Assembly: GCA_963814645.1 (NCBI GenBank)
Contig: CAWFDX010000002.1
Span: 423,666-487,665 of the forward strand
DNA: 64,000 bases
Direction of reading: 5' to 3'
Source: RYN-230 sp963814645
Lineage (GTDB): Bacteria; Actinomycetota; Actinomycetes; Streptosporangiales; Streptosporangiaceae
Shown here one piece after another: positions 34,129-41,850 of the stretch. The first letter of the stretch is position 1. Each line of letters starts with the position of its first letter. The notes beneath the pieces were generated by a model. That model ran no database searches. It was given only the letters and a program-made list of their open reading frames with translations, and was not told the origin of the DNA. Made by a program: the position numbers and the translations under genes.

Positions 34129-35421
34129 GTGTTCCACCAAGGAAATGTGATACGCCGCGCGGTGTGGGCGGGCAGCACACTCGTCCTGGCAGTGTCGGGG
34201 TTGTTTGCCGGGATGAGCGGTGCTTCGGCCGCGACTCTCACCGGTCCGGTCATCCCGGCTAACGCGAGCCCCTCCTTTGCCAGCACGCCGGTCAGCTACT
34301 CATGCACCCTGTCCGGCGTCACTACCAGCACACCAGTCACTCTTACCGCGACGCTCAGCGCGCCGACCTCAGGCATGACCGGCACCGCGGCGGCGATCAC
34401 GCTCACCACGCAGGTGATGCAGCTGCCCGCGGCCGACAGCGTCCAGCTGACGTCGCTGACCCGGGTCACTGCGGCCGGGACCGCTGATTCCACCGGGATG
34501 TCGGCCAGCACCGTCGCGCTCACCGGGATGTCCTCCGTGCCTGCCGGCACGGCGACGTCGATCCCGGCGATCACCATCACCGGCTCGGCGATCCCGTCGG
34601 CGGCGGGCACGGCGTCGATCATGGCGCCGACCACGCTCACGGTGACCCTGGTCGCCGGGACCACGCTGGCCGCGTTCAACTGCACGCGGACCACGACGAC
34701 CGCGACCGCCGTGCAGATCACGGTCACCGCAGCGACCGTGGCCGCCGCGACCACCGGGCCGATGTACGCCTGTACGGTCACGGTGGCCGGGCACACGATG
34801 CGCCAGATGGACCGGGTCCCGATGACGCTGAGCACGTCCGGCCCCAACACGGTCGGCTCGACCGACACGGTCATGCTCTCGTCACCAGCCAACGGGCTGG
34901 GCGGGTCGTATCCGGCTGGCACGTCGGCCGTCTCGTTCAGCGGCGCCCTGCCGCTGGCCGGAGCGCAGTCCGGCAGCATCCCGGTCAGTGGGGCGATGGC
35001 GAACCTCACCGGTGGCATGTTCGTCGTCCGGACGTCGCTGCCGCTGATGGCGGCCGGGCTACTGCACATCATGCCGCCCAGCCGGTTCACCGTCATCGTG
35101 CACGTGCAGCAGGCGGTCGCGATCGTCGCGGTCTGCGTGCTGCAGACCACGGTCACCACGACCATGCCGGCATCCACCATGGTGAACGTCACCGGCGCGG
35201 CGATGCCAGCCGCCACCATGCCCGCGGGCACCACCACCGGTACCGGCACCACCCCGATGCTGGGCACCATGCCGACGGGCTCGGCCGACACCGGTGTCGG
35301 CGGCAGCCTGCACTCGGCCAACATCCTGCCGGAGCTGGCCGCGGGCATCGCCGTGCTGCTGGCCGGAGCCGGCCTGACGATCATCGGGCTGCGCCGCCGG
35401 CGGCGGCACACGTCCGCCTGA
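34129..35421 (+). CDS. Secreted wall-anchored protein, probable sortase substrate
   Basis: The 430-residue protein has a signal peptide (RRAVWAGSTLVLAVSGLFAG ... ASA), then two similar beta-rich domains of about 170 residues. Each opens with YxC (YSCTLSGV, YACTVTVAG) and closes with another Cys (FNCT, AVCVLQ), resembling DUF6801-type repeats. A Thr/Met/Pro stalk follows, then PTGSADTGVGGS, a hydrophobic helix (AGIAVLLAGAGLTIIGL) and RRRRRH. This is the plan of a sortase substrate; the PxGxxDTGxGG motif is like those beside actinobacterial class F sortases. A class F sortase gene follows 88 bp later. GTG 34129 has AAGG eight bases upstream. Methionine content is unusually high. Confidence 0.75.
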   Translation: MFHQGNVIRRAVWAGSTLVLAVSGLFAGMSGASAATLTGPVIPANASPSFASTPVSYSCTLSGVTTSTPVTLTATLSAPTSGMTGTAAAITLTTQVMQLPAADSVQLTSLTRVTAAGTADSTGMSASTVALTGMSSVPAGTATSIPAITITGSAIPSAAGTASIMAPTTLTVTLVAGTTLAAFNCTRTTTTATAVQITVTAATVAAATTGPMYACTVTVAGHTMRQMDRVPMTLSTSGPNTVGSTDTVMLSSPANGLGGSYPAGTSAVSFSGALPLAGAQSGSIPVSGAMANLTGGMFVVRTSLPLMAAGLLHIMPPSRFTVIVHVQQAVAIVAVCVLQTTVTTTMPASTMVNVTGAAMPAATMPAGTTTGTGTTPMLGTMPTGSADTGVGGSLHSANILPELAAGIAVLLAGAGLTIIGLRRRRRHTSA

Positions 35422-35509
35422 TCGGGCCTGGTCCCCGGTCCGGGCCGCGCCGCGGCCCGGACCGGGAGCCAGCCGGCCGTCTCCTACTCCCAGGAAGCGA
35501 ATCATCCGG

Positions 35510-36484
35510 ATGGAGCTACCGCGACGTAACCGCCGCAACGGGCCGGCCCGGCCGGTCCCGGGTCTTTTCGAGGACGAGCTTTACCAGGACGACAGCTACC
35601 AGGATCACAGTTACCCGGACGACAGCTACCCGGACGAGCTCTACCAGTCCCCGTACTACGAAGATCAGGGTTACCAGGACCGGGGGTACCAGCGCCGCGG
35701 CCAGCAAGGGCTGTTCAGCGAGCCAGAGTACGAGGAGCCACGCTACGACGACCGGCGCCGTCGGCGCCGCGACGAAACCCAGCGCATTGACCCCCGGGAC
35801 TACACCGGATACGAGGACTATGCCGGCCGCCGCGGCCGCCGGCGGCGCGGGCCCGCCCGGCTCGTCATGGTCCTCGGGTCCGTGCTGGTGCTGGCCGGCG
35901 CGGCGGTGGTCGCGCGGGCGGTAGCCGAGCGCGGGCACTTGTACGGCCCGGCCGAGCAGATCCCGGCCAACGTGAGCAGCAATGTGCCCACCCTGGACGG
36001 CGCGGTCGCGAAACCGCTGGCGTTCTCCCGGCCGGTGCAGATCGACATCCCGAAGCTGGACGTGGACGCCCCGGTGATGCGGCTGGGCCTGGCCGCCAAC
36101 CACACCGTGGCGGTGCCACCACTGGAGAACCACAACCTGGCCGGCTGGTACGACGGCAGCGTCACGCCCGGCCAGAAGGGCACCTCGGTCATCCTCGGGC
36201 ACGTCAACTCGTTCACCGGGATCTCGGTGTTCTTCTACATCAAGACGCTGCGCCGGGGTAACCAGATCAAGATCATGCGGGCCAACGGGTCGATGGCGAT
36301 CTTCACCGTGGATGGTGTGCAGAAGGTGGTTAAGACCGCGTTCCCCACCTCCGCCGTGTACGGCCAGGTCAAGTATCCGGGCCTGCGCCTGATCACCTGT
36401 GGTGGCCCGTTCGATACCGCCACCCGGCAGTATCTGGACGACATCGTCGTCTACGCGCACCTGACCAGGACCATCCGGGCCTGA
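35510..36484 (+). CDS. Class F sortase with tyrosine-repeat cytoplasmic tail
   Basis: The 324-residue protein starts with a cytosolic tail of about 110 residues containing a tandem (Y-Q/P-D-D/H-S/E)n repeat (DDSYQDHSYPDDSYPDELYQ) and then Arg-rich clusters, a single transmembrane helix (LVMVLGSVLVLAGAAVVARA) and an extracellular sortase domain. Catalytic residues are visible: His in SVILGHVNSF, Cys in RLITCGGPFD and Arg in TATRQYLDDIVVYA. Class F sortases act on the outer face of the membrane as transpeptidases or hydrolases of sorting motifs. The preceding gene encodes the likely substrate. Start ATG 35510 after an AGGAAG site. Confidence 0.9.
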   Translation: MELPRRNRRNGPARPVPGLFEDELYQDDSYQDHSYPDDSYPDELYQSPYYEDQGYQDRGYQRRGQQGLFSEPEYEEPRYDDRRRRRRDETQRIDPRDYTGYEDYAGRRGRRRRGPARLVMVLGSVLVLAGAAVVARAVAERGHLYGPAEQIPANVSSNVPTLDGAVAKPLAFSRPVQIDIPKLDVDAPVMRLGLAANHTVAVPPLENHNLAGWYDGSVTPGQKGTSVILGHVNSFTGISVFFYIKTLRRGNQIKIMRANGSMAIFTVDGVQKVVKTAFPTSAVYGQVKYPGLRLITCGGPFDTATRQYLDDIVVYAHLTRTIRA

Positions 36485-36506
36485 CCGGGACCAGCCGCGG
36501 CTCTGT

Positions 36507-36743
36507 TTGGATCACCGGCTGGGCAGCGTGATGCAGCGTGCCGCCGAGCGGTGGCGGCCCGAGGCGATGTACTTCACCACATTCGACGGGCAGCGCACCC
36601 CCTACATGGTGTTCGACATGCCGGACCCGTCGGACATGCCGCCGTTCGCCGAGCCGTTCTTCATGGAACTGAACGCCGACGTGCAGCCGGCGCCCGCGAT
36701 GAACGGCGCCGACCTGGAGAAGGGCCTGTCCCAGGTCGGCTGA
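36507..36743 (+). CDS. DUF3303-like small protein, N-terminally short
   Basis: Up to 78 residues are open. VMQRAAERWRPEAMYFTTFD, YMVFDMPDPSDMPPFAEPFF and MELNADVQPAPAMNGADLEK match the middle and end of the small DUF3303-type ferredoxin-like proteins (about 95-100 residues). The first beta strand of that family is missing: only 22 bp separate this gene from the sortase stop, and upstream codons do not continue the similarity. Starts are TTG 36507, GTG 36528 or ATG 36531. It may be a truncated remnant rather than a working gene. Confidence 0.5.
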   Translation: MDHRLGSVMQRAAERWRPEAMYFTTFDGQRTPYMVFDMPDPSDMPPFAEPFFMELNADVQPAPAMNGADLEKGLSQVG

Positions 36744-36765
36744 CCTAGCTGGCGGACACCGCAGT

Positions 36766-37752
36766 TCAGCGGCGGGTGAGGAACGCGGTCAGGCCGGCTG
36801 CGATGGCCCGGGCCGCCTTGGCCTGCCACGCGGGCGAGGTGATCAGCGCGGCGTCGGTGGGGTTGCGCATGTTAGCGCACTCGATGAACACCTTCGGCAC
36901 GGTGGACAGGTTGACGCCGGCCAGGTCGTCGCGGGGCTGGATGCCGTCCACCCCGTCGTAGCTGCTGACGGGTTCGCCGGTGCCGGCCGCGAACGCGTTG
37001 CGCAGGTCGGTGCCGAGCCGGGCGGAGGGGCCGACGATGGCGTTGTTGATGCCGTCGGCGACGGGTTCGAGGATGGCGAAGCCCCGGCCGCCGGGTGGGC
37101 CGCCGTCGGCGTGGATGGACACTGCCGCGTTGGCGTGCGCCTGGTTGCCGAGGGCGGCGCGTTCGGTGACGCAGGGGCCGACACCGGTGTTGGAGGTGCG
37201 GGTCAGCACGACGGTGGCGCCGGCGGCGCGCAGGTCGGCGGTCAGGTAGCGGGCTACGTTCCAGTTGAACTGGGCTTCGGTGTAGCCGCTGTCGGTCTCG
37301 GAGCCGGTGGTGTCGCAGGTCTCGCTTTCCCGGCCGTTCCAGATCAGCCGGTTGATGACTGACGGGGCGTCGAAGTTCCCGCCGTTGTGCCCCGGGTTGA
37401 CCAGCACGACCTTGCCGTCCAGCACCCCGGAGCCGGTGCGCCGGAACCGGCCCGGCCCACCGTGCGGGGAATGCGGCAGCCGCGGCGGCACGGTGGCGTC
37501 CGCCGCGGCCACGGCGGCCGGGTCGGTGGTGGCCGACGGGGTGGCCGAGGCTGAGGCGCTGGTTCGCGGCGCGGCCGCCGGGGTGGCCGGCGGCCGGGAC
37601 GCGGCGCTGGGCTGGCCGGTGGCTGGCGCGATGCTGCACCCGGTCAGTGCGATGCCGCACGCGGTCGCGATGCCGACGGCGGGCCGGGCCCAGGCGACTC
37701 GGCGCATCAGAAGACCGTGCATCAGAAATCTGTGCATCAGAAAGCTGTGCAT
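36766..37752 (-). CDS. N-acetylmuramoyl-L-alanine amidase (Amidase_3) lipoprotein
   Basis: The zinc amidase domain (from about residue 135) has VVLVNPGHNGGN (first metal His), ETCDTTGSETDSGYTEAQFN with the conserved Glu, AAVSIHADGG (second His) and PKVFIECANMRNPTDAALI with the catalytic Glu. Upstream is a lipoprotein signal, RVAWARPAVGIATACGIALT followed by GC, and an Ala/Thr/Pro linker. It cleaves the glycan-peptide bond of peptidoglycan outside the membrane. Four in-frame ATGs, 15 bases apart (37752, 37737, 37722, 37707), sit in a tandem repeat; the first overlaps the kinase stop (TGATG), the last gives the most natural signal peptide (MRRVAWARP). Confidence 0.9.
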   Translation of the reverse strand: MHSFLMHRFLMHGLLMRRVAWARPAVGIATACGIALTGCSIAPATGQPSAASRPPATPAAAPRTSASASATPSATTDPAAVAAADATVPPRLPHSPHGGPGRFRRTGSGVLDGKVVLVNPGHNGGNFDAPSVINRLIWNGRESETCDTTGSETDSGYTEAQFNWNVARYLTADLRAAGATVVLTRTSNTGVGPCVTERAALGNQAHANAAVSIHADGGPPGGRGFAILEPVADGINNAIVGPSARLGTDLRNAFAAGTGEPVSSYDGVDGIQPRDDLAGVNLSTVPKVFIECANMRNPTDAALITSPAWQAKAARAIAAGLTAFLTRR

Positions 37753-37754
37753 CA
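37705..37754 (-). repeat. 15-bp tandem repeat carrying four start codons
   Basis: On the minus strand the unit TTTCTGATGCACAG(A/C) is repeated four times with small variations, each containing TGATG. It joins the end of the kinase gene to the start of the amidase gene and encodes a variable-length run of (F/L)LMH(S/R/G) in the amidase frame. Confidence 0.85.
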
Positions 37755-39140
37755 GAAGCCTGTGCCGGAGTAGGTCTGCTGCCGGTAGCCCGGCGCCATC
37801 GGGTTCCAGACGCTGACGAACGCGTTCTTGGCCGCGGTGGCCTGGACGTCCGCGTTCTGGGCGGCCGCGTAGTTGGGGTCGCCGGACGGGTTCGCCGCGC
37901 AACTGCCGGTGCTGGCCACGTCGGCCATCCAGCCCTGGTAGTCGCGGTCCGCGGTGATCGAGTCCTGCATCGCGGTGGTCAGCTCGCTGATCAGCTGCGC
38001 GCCGTGCGGCAGCCCAGCCGGGGCCAGCGTGCCCAGCCCGTTAATGATCTGCTGCCGGGTGCTGATGGCCCGTTGCAGAGTGGCCTCCCCGCTGGCCGGG
38101 CTCTGTGCACAGGTTTGCACGCCGTCGATCGCCGCCTGGACTGAGGGCCGTACTGACGCGCTGCGCGCCAGGTATGAGCCGAGGGTAGCCATCACCAGCT
38201 CGCCAGGTGGCCCGGTTGGCGGCGGAGCGGCGCGTTTCGCATTCGTGCTGAGCGGGCCCGCGTGCGCCCGGTGCGCGCCAGCCGCGCTGCCCGTGGCGTG
38301 CTGACTGGCAGGCTTGGGCCGGAATGCGAAGAAAGCGCCCGCGGCCGCCCCGGCCAGCGCGATAGCGGCAGCGGCGGTGAGCAGCCAGCGCCGGCCAGAT
38401 TGTCCGGGTGGGGCGGGAGGCCCGGTCCCGGGCCAGGCCGGCGGCCCGGCCGCTGGCTCCGGCGCGGGCCAGGCAGGCGGCATGGCCGGCGGAGCGGGCG
38501 GCGGCGAAACCGGCCCGGCAGGCCCGGTCGGCCCGGCAGGCCGGGCAGTCAGCTCGTCCAGCAGCTGGGTGGCGGCCGGCCGGTGCCGCGGGTCTTTGGC
38601 CAGGCAGCGGCCGATCAGCGGGCGGAGTTCGGCGGGCAGCCGCGCGGTGTCCAGTTCGCTGTACACCACCCGGTACACCAGCGCGGCGGTCGACCCGGCG
38701 CCGAACGGGCCCTCGCCGGTGGCCGCGAACGCCAGCACCGCGCCCAAACTGAACATGTCGCTGGCCGGCCCGACGTCACCCCCCCTCGGCCTGCTCCGGG
38801 GACATGAAGCCGGGGGAGCCGACCACGGTCCCGCTCTGGGTCAGCGCGCTGGCCTCGGCGGACCAGGAGATGCCGAAGTCGAGCACCCGGGGGCCGTCGT
38901 CAGCCAGGATCACGTTCGACGGCTTGAGGTCACGATGCACCACCCCGGCGGCGTGGATCGCGGCCAGGCCTTCGGCCAGCCCCGCGGCCAGCCGCAGCAC
39001 CTGGCCGGTGGGCAGCGGCCCGGACTCGGCCACCGCGTCGGCGAGTGACGGGCCGGGCACGTAGGACGTGGCCAGCCAGGGCACCGGCCCGTCCAGGTCT
39101 GCGTCCAGCACCGGCGCGGTGAACACGCCGCTGACCCGCT
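37752..39140 (-). pseudogene. Ser/Thr protein kinase, N-terminally truncated and frameshifted
   Basis: Reading leftward from about 39140: RVSGVFTAPVLDADLDGPVP, YVPGPSLADAV, the catalytic loop VVHRDLKPSNVILA, LDFGISWSAE, GSPGFMSPEQAEGG, then in another frame SDMFSLGAVLAFAATGEGPF, a Pro-rich juxtamembrane segment, one helix (WLLTAAAAIALAGAAAGAFF) and an extracellular domain of about 190 residues. The glycine-rich loop and ATP-binding lysine (about 80 residues) are absent; similarity starts abruptly 47 bp after the UPF0016 stop. A seven-C run at 38779-38785 (plus strand) should be six to keep frame. The N-terminal loss means no active kinase, whatever the status of the run. Confidence 0.82.
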
Positions 39141-39187
39141 TACAGTAACGTCCGGGGTTAGTTGCGTCGAGTGCGGTAGCTGGGTGG

Positions 39188-39784
39188 TCAACTGGTGAGG
39201 GCGGCGAACGCGGTATAGCCACCCAGCGCGAACAGGATGACCGCGGTGATCCGCTGGACCCAGGCCATCGGGATGAAGTTGAGGCTCTTCGCCCCCACAG
39301 TGACCGCGAGGGCGGCGACCGCCCACAGCCCCAGGGTGGCGCCCACGAACACCGACAGCGGGTCATACCTGGCGGCCAGGTTGGCCGCGGTGAGCTGGGT
39401 GATGTCACCCCACTCGGCCAGGAACACGACGGCGAAACTGGTCCCCGCGACCCGGGCGAACGTCGCGGGCGGGCCGCCCTGCCGGGCCGCGTCCAGGTCC
39501 TCCGGCTGCCGCTGGCGGAAGCTGCTCACCAGCAGGTAGACCGCGCCGGCCAGGAACAGCGCGGCCACCACGCCGTCCACCAGGTGCCGGGGCAGCAGGG
39601 CCAGCAGCCGCCCGGCGGTCACCGCGATCCCGGCATGCACGGTGAACGCGGCGGCCGCTCCCACCCACACGTACAGCGGCCGGTACCGGGTACCTAGGAC
39701 CAGCGAGGCGAACAGCGACTTGTCCGGCAGTTCGCCGAGGAACGTAAGCACGAACGCCACACCGGCGGCGGCGAGATAGGGCAT
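39188..39784 (-). CDS. UPF0016/GDT1 (TMEM165) family Mn2+ transporter
   Basis: The 198-residue membrane protein has two copies of the family E-x-G-D-(K/R)-(T/S) motif: FLGELPDKSLFASLVLGTRY in the first half (Leu-Pro replacing x-Gly) and FLAEWGDITQLTAANLAARY in the second, each at the start of a three-helix bundle. Members export Mn2+ (or exchange cations with H+), and many bacterial ones protect from excess manganese. A yybP-ykoY riboswitch lies upstream, giving independent support for the manganese role. Start ATG 39784. Confidence 0.92.
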   Translation of the reverse strand: MPYLAAAGVAFVLTFLGELPDKSLFASLVLGTRYRPLYVWVGAAAAFTVHAGIAVTAGRLLALLPRHLVDGVVAALFLAGAVYLLVSSFRQRQPEDLDAARQGGPPATFARVAGTSFAVVFLAEWGDITQLTAANLAARYDPLSVFVGATLGLWAVAALAVTVGAKSLNFIPMAWVQRITAVILFALGGYTAFAALTS

Positions 39785-39857
39785 GCGGAATCCTTCGGTC
39801 GGGGTTTCACCCGGACCGGATGCTGGGTGGGGTCCTCCGGCCGGATGCTCTCAACAG

Positions 39858-39953
39858 CCGAAGGTCTCGTCCGCCACAGCCACGTGACCCGGTGGCCGGG
39901 CACGCACCGCGCGCCAGTATGTTGACCAGCCGGCGAAGGACTACTCCCCTTCA
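39858..39953 (-). promoter_or_regulatory. yybP-ykoY manganese riboswitch
   Basis: On the minus strand the leader begins GAAGGGGAGTAGTCC (39953 downwards), has an internal GTCAACATAC block and ends GACGAGACCTTCGG (about 39871-39858). The first and last blocks, AAGGGGAGTAG and AGACCTT, are the conserved Mn2+-binding junction strands of the class; GAAGG pairs with CCTTC as the closing stem. Mn2+ binding is known to turn such genes on. The remaining leader to the ATG at 39784 contains GC-rich inverted segments suitable as an expression platform. Confidence 0.85.
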
Positions 39954-40038
39954 TCACCAACGGTACCAGCGGCCGGCCCACCAGGGTGCCTGGCGGAAAA
40001 GCCAAGGTGCCGGCCGGCGGAAATGCAGCGCGCCCGGA

Positions 40039-41250
40039 TCAGCCGCAGACGGGCCGTCCCTTGGCCCGCAGCACGTCCTGCACCGCGCTGTCCAGCCGGG
40101 CCACCGGCAGCTGACCTGAGCGCACGGCCGAGACCAGGCTGGTGATGACCTGATTGGTGGTGACCGGCGGGTTGTCGGCGTCGAACGTCACCATGTCGGC
40201 GCCCGCCTCGACGGCGCGCACCGCGGCCTGCGGGATGTCGTAACCCGCATCCTGGATAGCGACCGCGGACAGCGAGTCGGTCAGCACCAGGCCATGGAAC
40301 CCGAGCTGGCCGCGCAGCACGCCTTTGATGGCGGCCCCGGACAAGGTGGCGGGCAGCCCGTGGGTCAGGCCGGGGATGGACGCCTCGCCCACCATGACGG
40401 CGGGCAGGCCATGCCTGATCGCGGCGGCGAACGGCAGCAGTGCACCGGAGCGCAGCGTGCTCAGCGGCGGAACGCTGGCCCGGCCGAAATCCGTGTTGGC
40501 AGTGGCCTGGCCCAGCCCGGGAAAGTGCTTCACCACCGGGATCACACCACCGTCCTGCAGGCCTTCGGCGAACGCGAGGCCGTAGGCGGTGGCCACGGCC
40601 GGGTGCACGCTGAACGAGCGCGGCCCGTCCGGGAAGGTGGCGTTCGGGCCGGGACTGTCCGACAGGTCGAGCACCGGCGCCAGGTCCATGGTGACGCCGG
40701 CCGCGCGCATCCGGCGGCCGACCTGCGCGGCCAGCGTCCGGACCTGTCCCGTGGTCATCGTGGCCGCCATGGTCCGCGGCCAGGGCAGGTTGCCGACCAG
40801 GTTGGCCATCCGCTGGATCTCGCCGCCCTCCTCGTCCGTGGAGACCAGCGGCGGCAGGCCGCCCAGGGCGTGCCGGCGCAGCGCGGCCAGCTGCCCGGGC
40901 AGGCCGGCCGGCGCGGCCGAGCCGAACAGCAGCAGGCCGCCGACCCCGGCCTCGACCATCGGCCGGGCGGCCAGCACGTCGTCCTCGTCGGCCGGTGCGA
41001 TCACCAGCTGGGCCGCGCGCCGCGCCGTGCTCCAGGTGTCCAGCACCGCGGCCGGATTGCACCCGGCCGGTGTGCTGGCCGGCCCGGCCGCCGCGCTGGA
41101 CGGCGTGGCCGGGCGGCTAGCCGGGACGGAGTGCCGGGCCGGCCCGGGAGCCGGCGTGTCCTGCACGCTGCAACCGGATGCGGCGGCTAGGGCGGCCAGC
41201 ACCCCGGCCGCCCCGAGCACACGGATACGAATCGTGAAAAAGGCCAACAA
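40039..41250 (-). CDS. GH3 family lipoprotein (beta-N-acetylhexosaminidase-like)
   Basis: The 403-residue protein has a hydrophobic signal with lipobox LAAASGC, a Pro/Ala linker, then a GH3 barrel: LVSTDEEGGEIQRMANLVGN, MDLAPVLDLSDSPGPN, IPVVKHFPGLGQATANTDFG and the nucleophile aspartate in GLVLTDSLSAVAI. It resembles NagZ/LpqI wall-recycling glucosaminidases, but the usual D-x-H dyad loop reads NTDFG, so the acid/base residue may differ. Substrate is probably muropeptide or chitin fragments on the cell surface. Start TTG 41250 is uncertain; GTG 41220 is possible. Confidence 0.85.
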   Translation of the reverse strand: MLAFFTIRIRVLGAAGVLAALAAASGCSVQDTPAPGPARHSVPASRPATPSSAAAGPASTPAGCNPAAVLDTWSTARRAAQLVIAPADEDDVLAARPMVEAGVGGLLLFGSAAPAGLPGQLAALRRHALGGLPPLVSTDEEGGEIQRMANLVGNLPWPRTMAATMTTGQVRTLAAQVGRRMRAAGVTMDLAPVLDLSDSPGPNATFPDGPRSFSVHPAVATAYGLAFAEGLQDGGVIPVVKHFPGLGQATANTDFGRASVPPLSTLRSGALLPFAAAIRHGLPAVMVGEASIPGLTHGLPATLSGAAIKGVLRGQLGFHGLVLTDSLSAVAIQDAGYDIPQAAVRAVEAGADMVTFDADNPPVTTNQVITSLVSAVRSGQLPVARLDSAVQDVLRAKGRPVCG

Positions 41251-41268
41251 GATTCGAGATTATCGGTC

Positions 41269-41764
41269 TTGTCAAACAATGACCGGGCCGGTGGCCGGGC
41301 CAGCGGCGGCCCGTGGCGGCTGGCCAACCCAGCCCGGACCGAGCTGATGGCGCTGTCCATGGTGCCCGCCGGGGTGGCCACCGAGGCGCTCGGCTATCTG
41401 CCCGAGGGCGGCCCGGCCAACCTCGGCCAGCTGGCCAGCTTCCTGTCCGACACGCTGCTGTTCACCGGTACCGGTTTCGACCCAACGGCGCCCCTCCCCC
41501 GAGCATGGCGTGCACGGCCAGCGAGACCTTGATATTGAACGCCCGACCGTGGCCGATGTGATCGGGGACTGCCCGGAGCTGGCCGATCTGGTGCTGGAGC
41601 GGTACCACGAGGCGGTCCGCGGTGACATCGGGATGAACTGCGACACCTGCGCCTACCGGATGGCGCTGCCCGGGTTCGGTGACAAGGTCGGCCGGCCGCA
41701 AACGCCGCACCATCACCCTGACGACCAGCCGACTCCCGGTCACGTCCACGTACCGCACCGCTGA
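41269..41764 (+). pseudogene. Relic: cobN start fragments fused to the end of cbiX
   Basis: Three pieces are readable. ARASGGPWRLANPART resembles the N-terminus of cobaltochelatase subunit CobN. ELMALSMVPAGVATEALGYL, PEGGPANLGQLASFLSDTLL and TGTGFDPTAPLP, continuing in another frame as PEHGVHGQRDLDIERPTV, resemble a later CobN region; five Cs at 41496-41500 should be four. Then, in frame, ADVIGDCPELADLVLERYHE, GDIGMNCDTCAYRMALPGFG and DKVGRPQTPHHHPDD match the C-terminus of sirohydrochlorin cobaltochelatase CbiX. So internal CobN residues and everything from CobN to the CbiX tail have been deleted. No functional chelatase can result. The TGA is at 41762-41764. Confidence 0.7.
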
Positions 41765-41835
41765 CCCAGCCCGGATGTTAAGAAAAAGGTAAAGGTTCCC
41801 TTTTGGATTGGCCCCAGTAGGGGTGCAGTTGTCCC

Positions 41836-41850
41836 TATATTGAGCGAGTG
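41836..41850 (+). promoter_or_regulatory. Minus-10 element for a leaderless mRNA
   Basis: TATATT at 41836-41841 lies six bases before the GTG start of the RCC1 lipoprotein gene, which has no ribosome site. The spacing places transcription start at the GTG itself. No good minus-35 is visible. Confidence 0.45.

Noticed and set aside
37705..37754. CRISPR-like repeats
   Set aside because: Units are 15 bp, contiguous without spacers, and encode part of the amidase leader. No CRISPR array exists in the window.
38779..38785. Programmed ribosomal frameshift in the kinase
   Set aside because: The upstream half already lacks the N-lobe, and similar one-base changes occur in unrelated genes, so a programmed event is less likely than error or decay.
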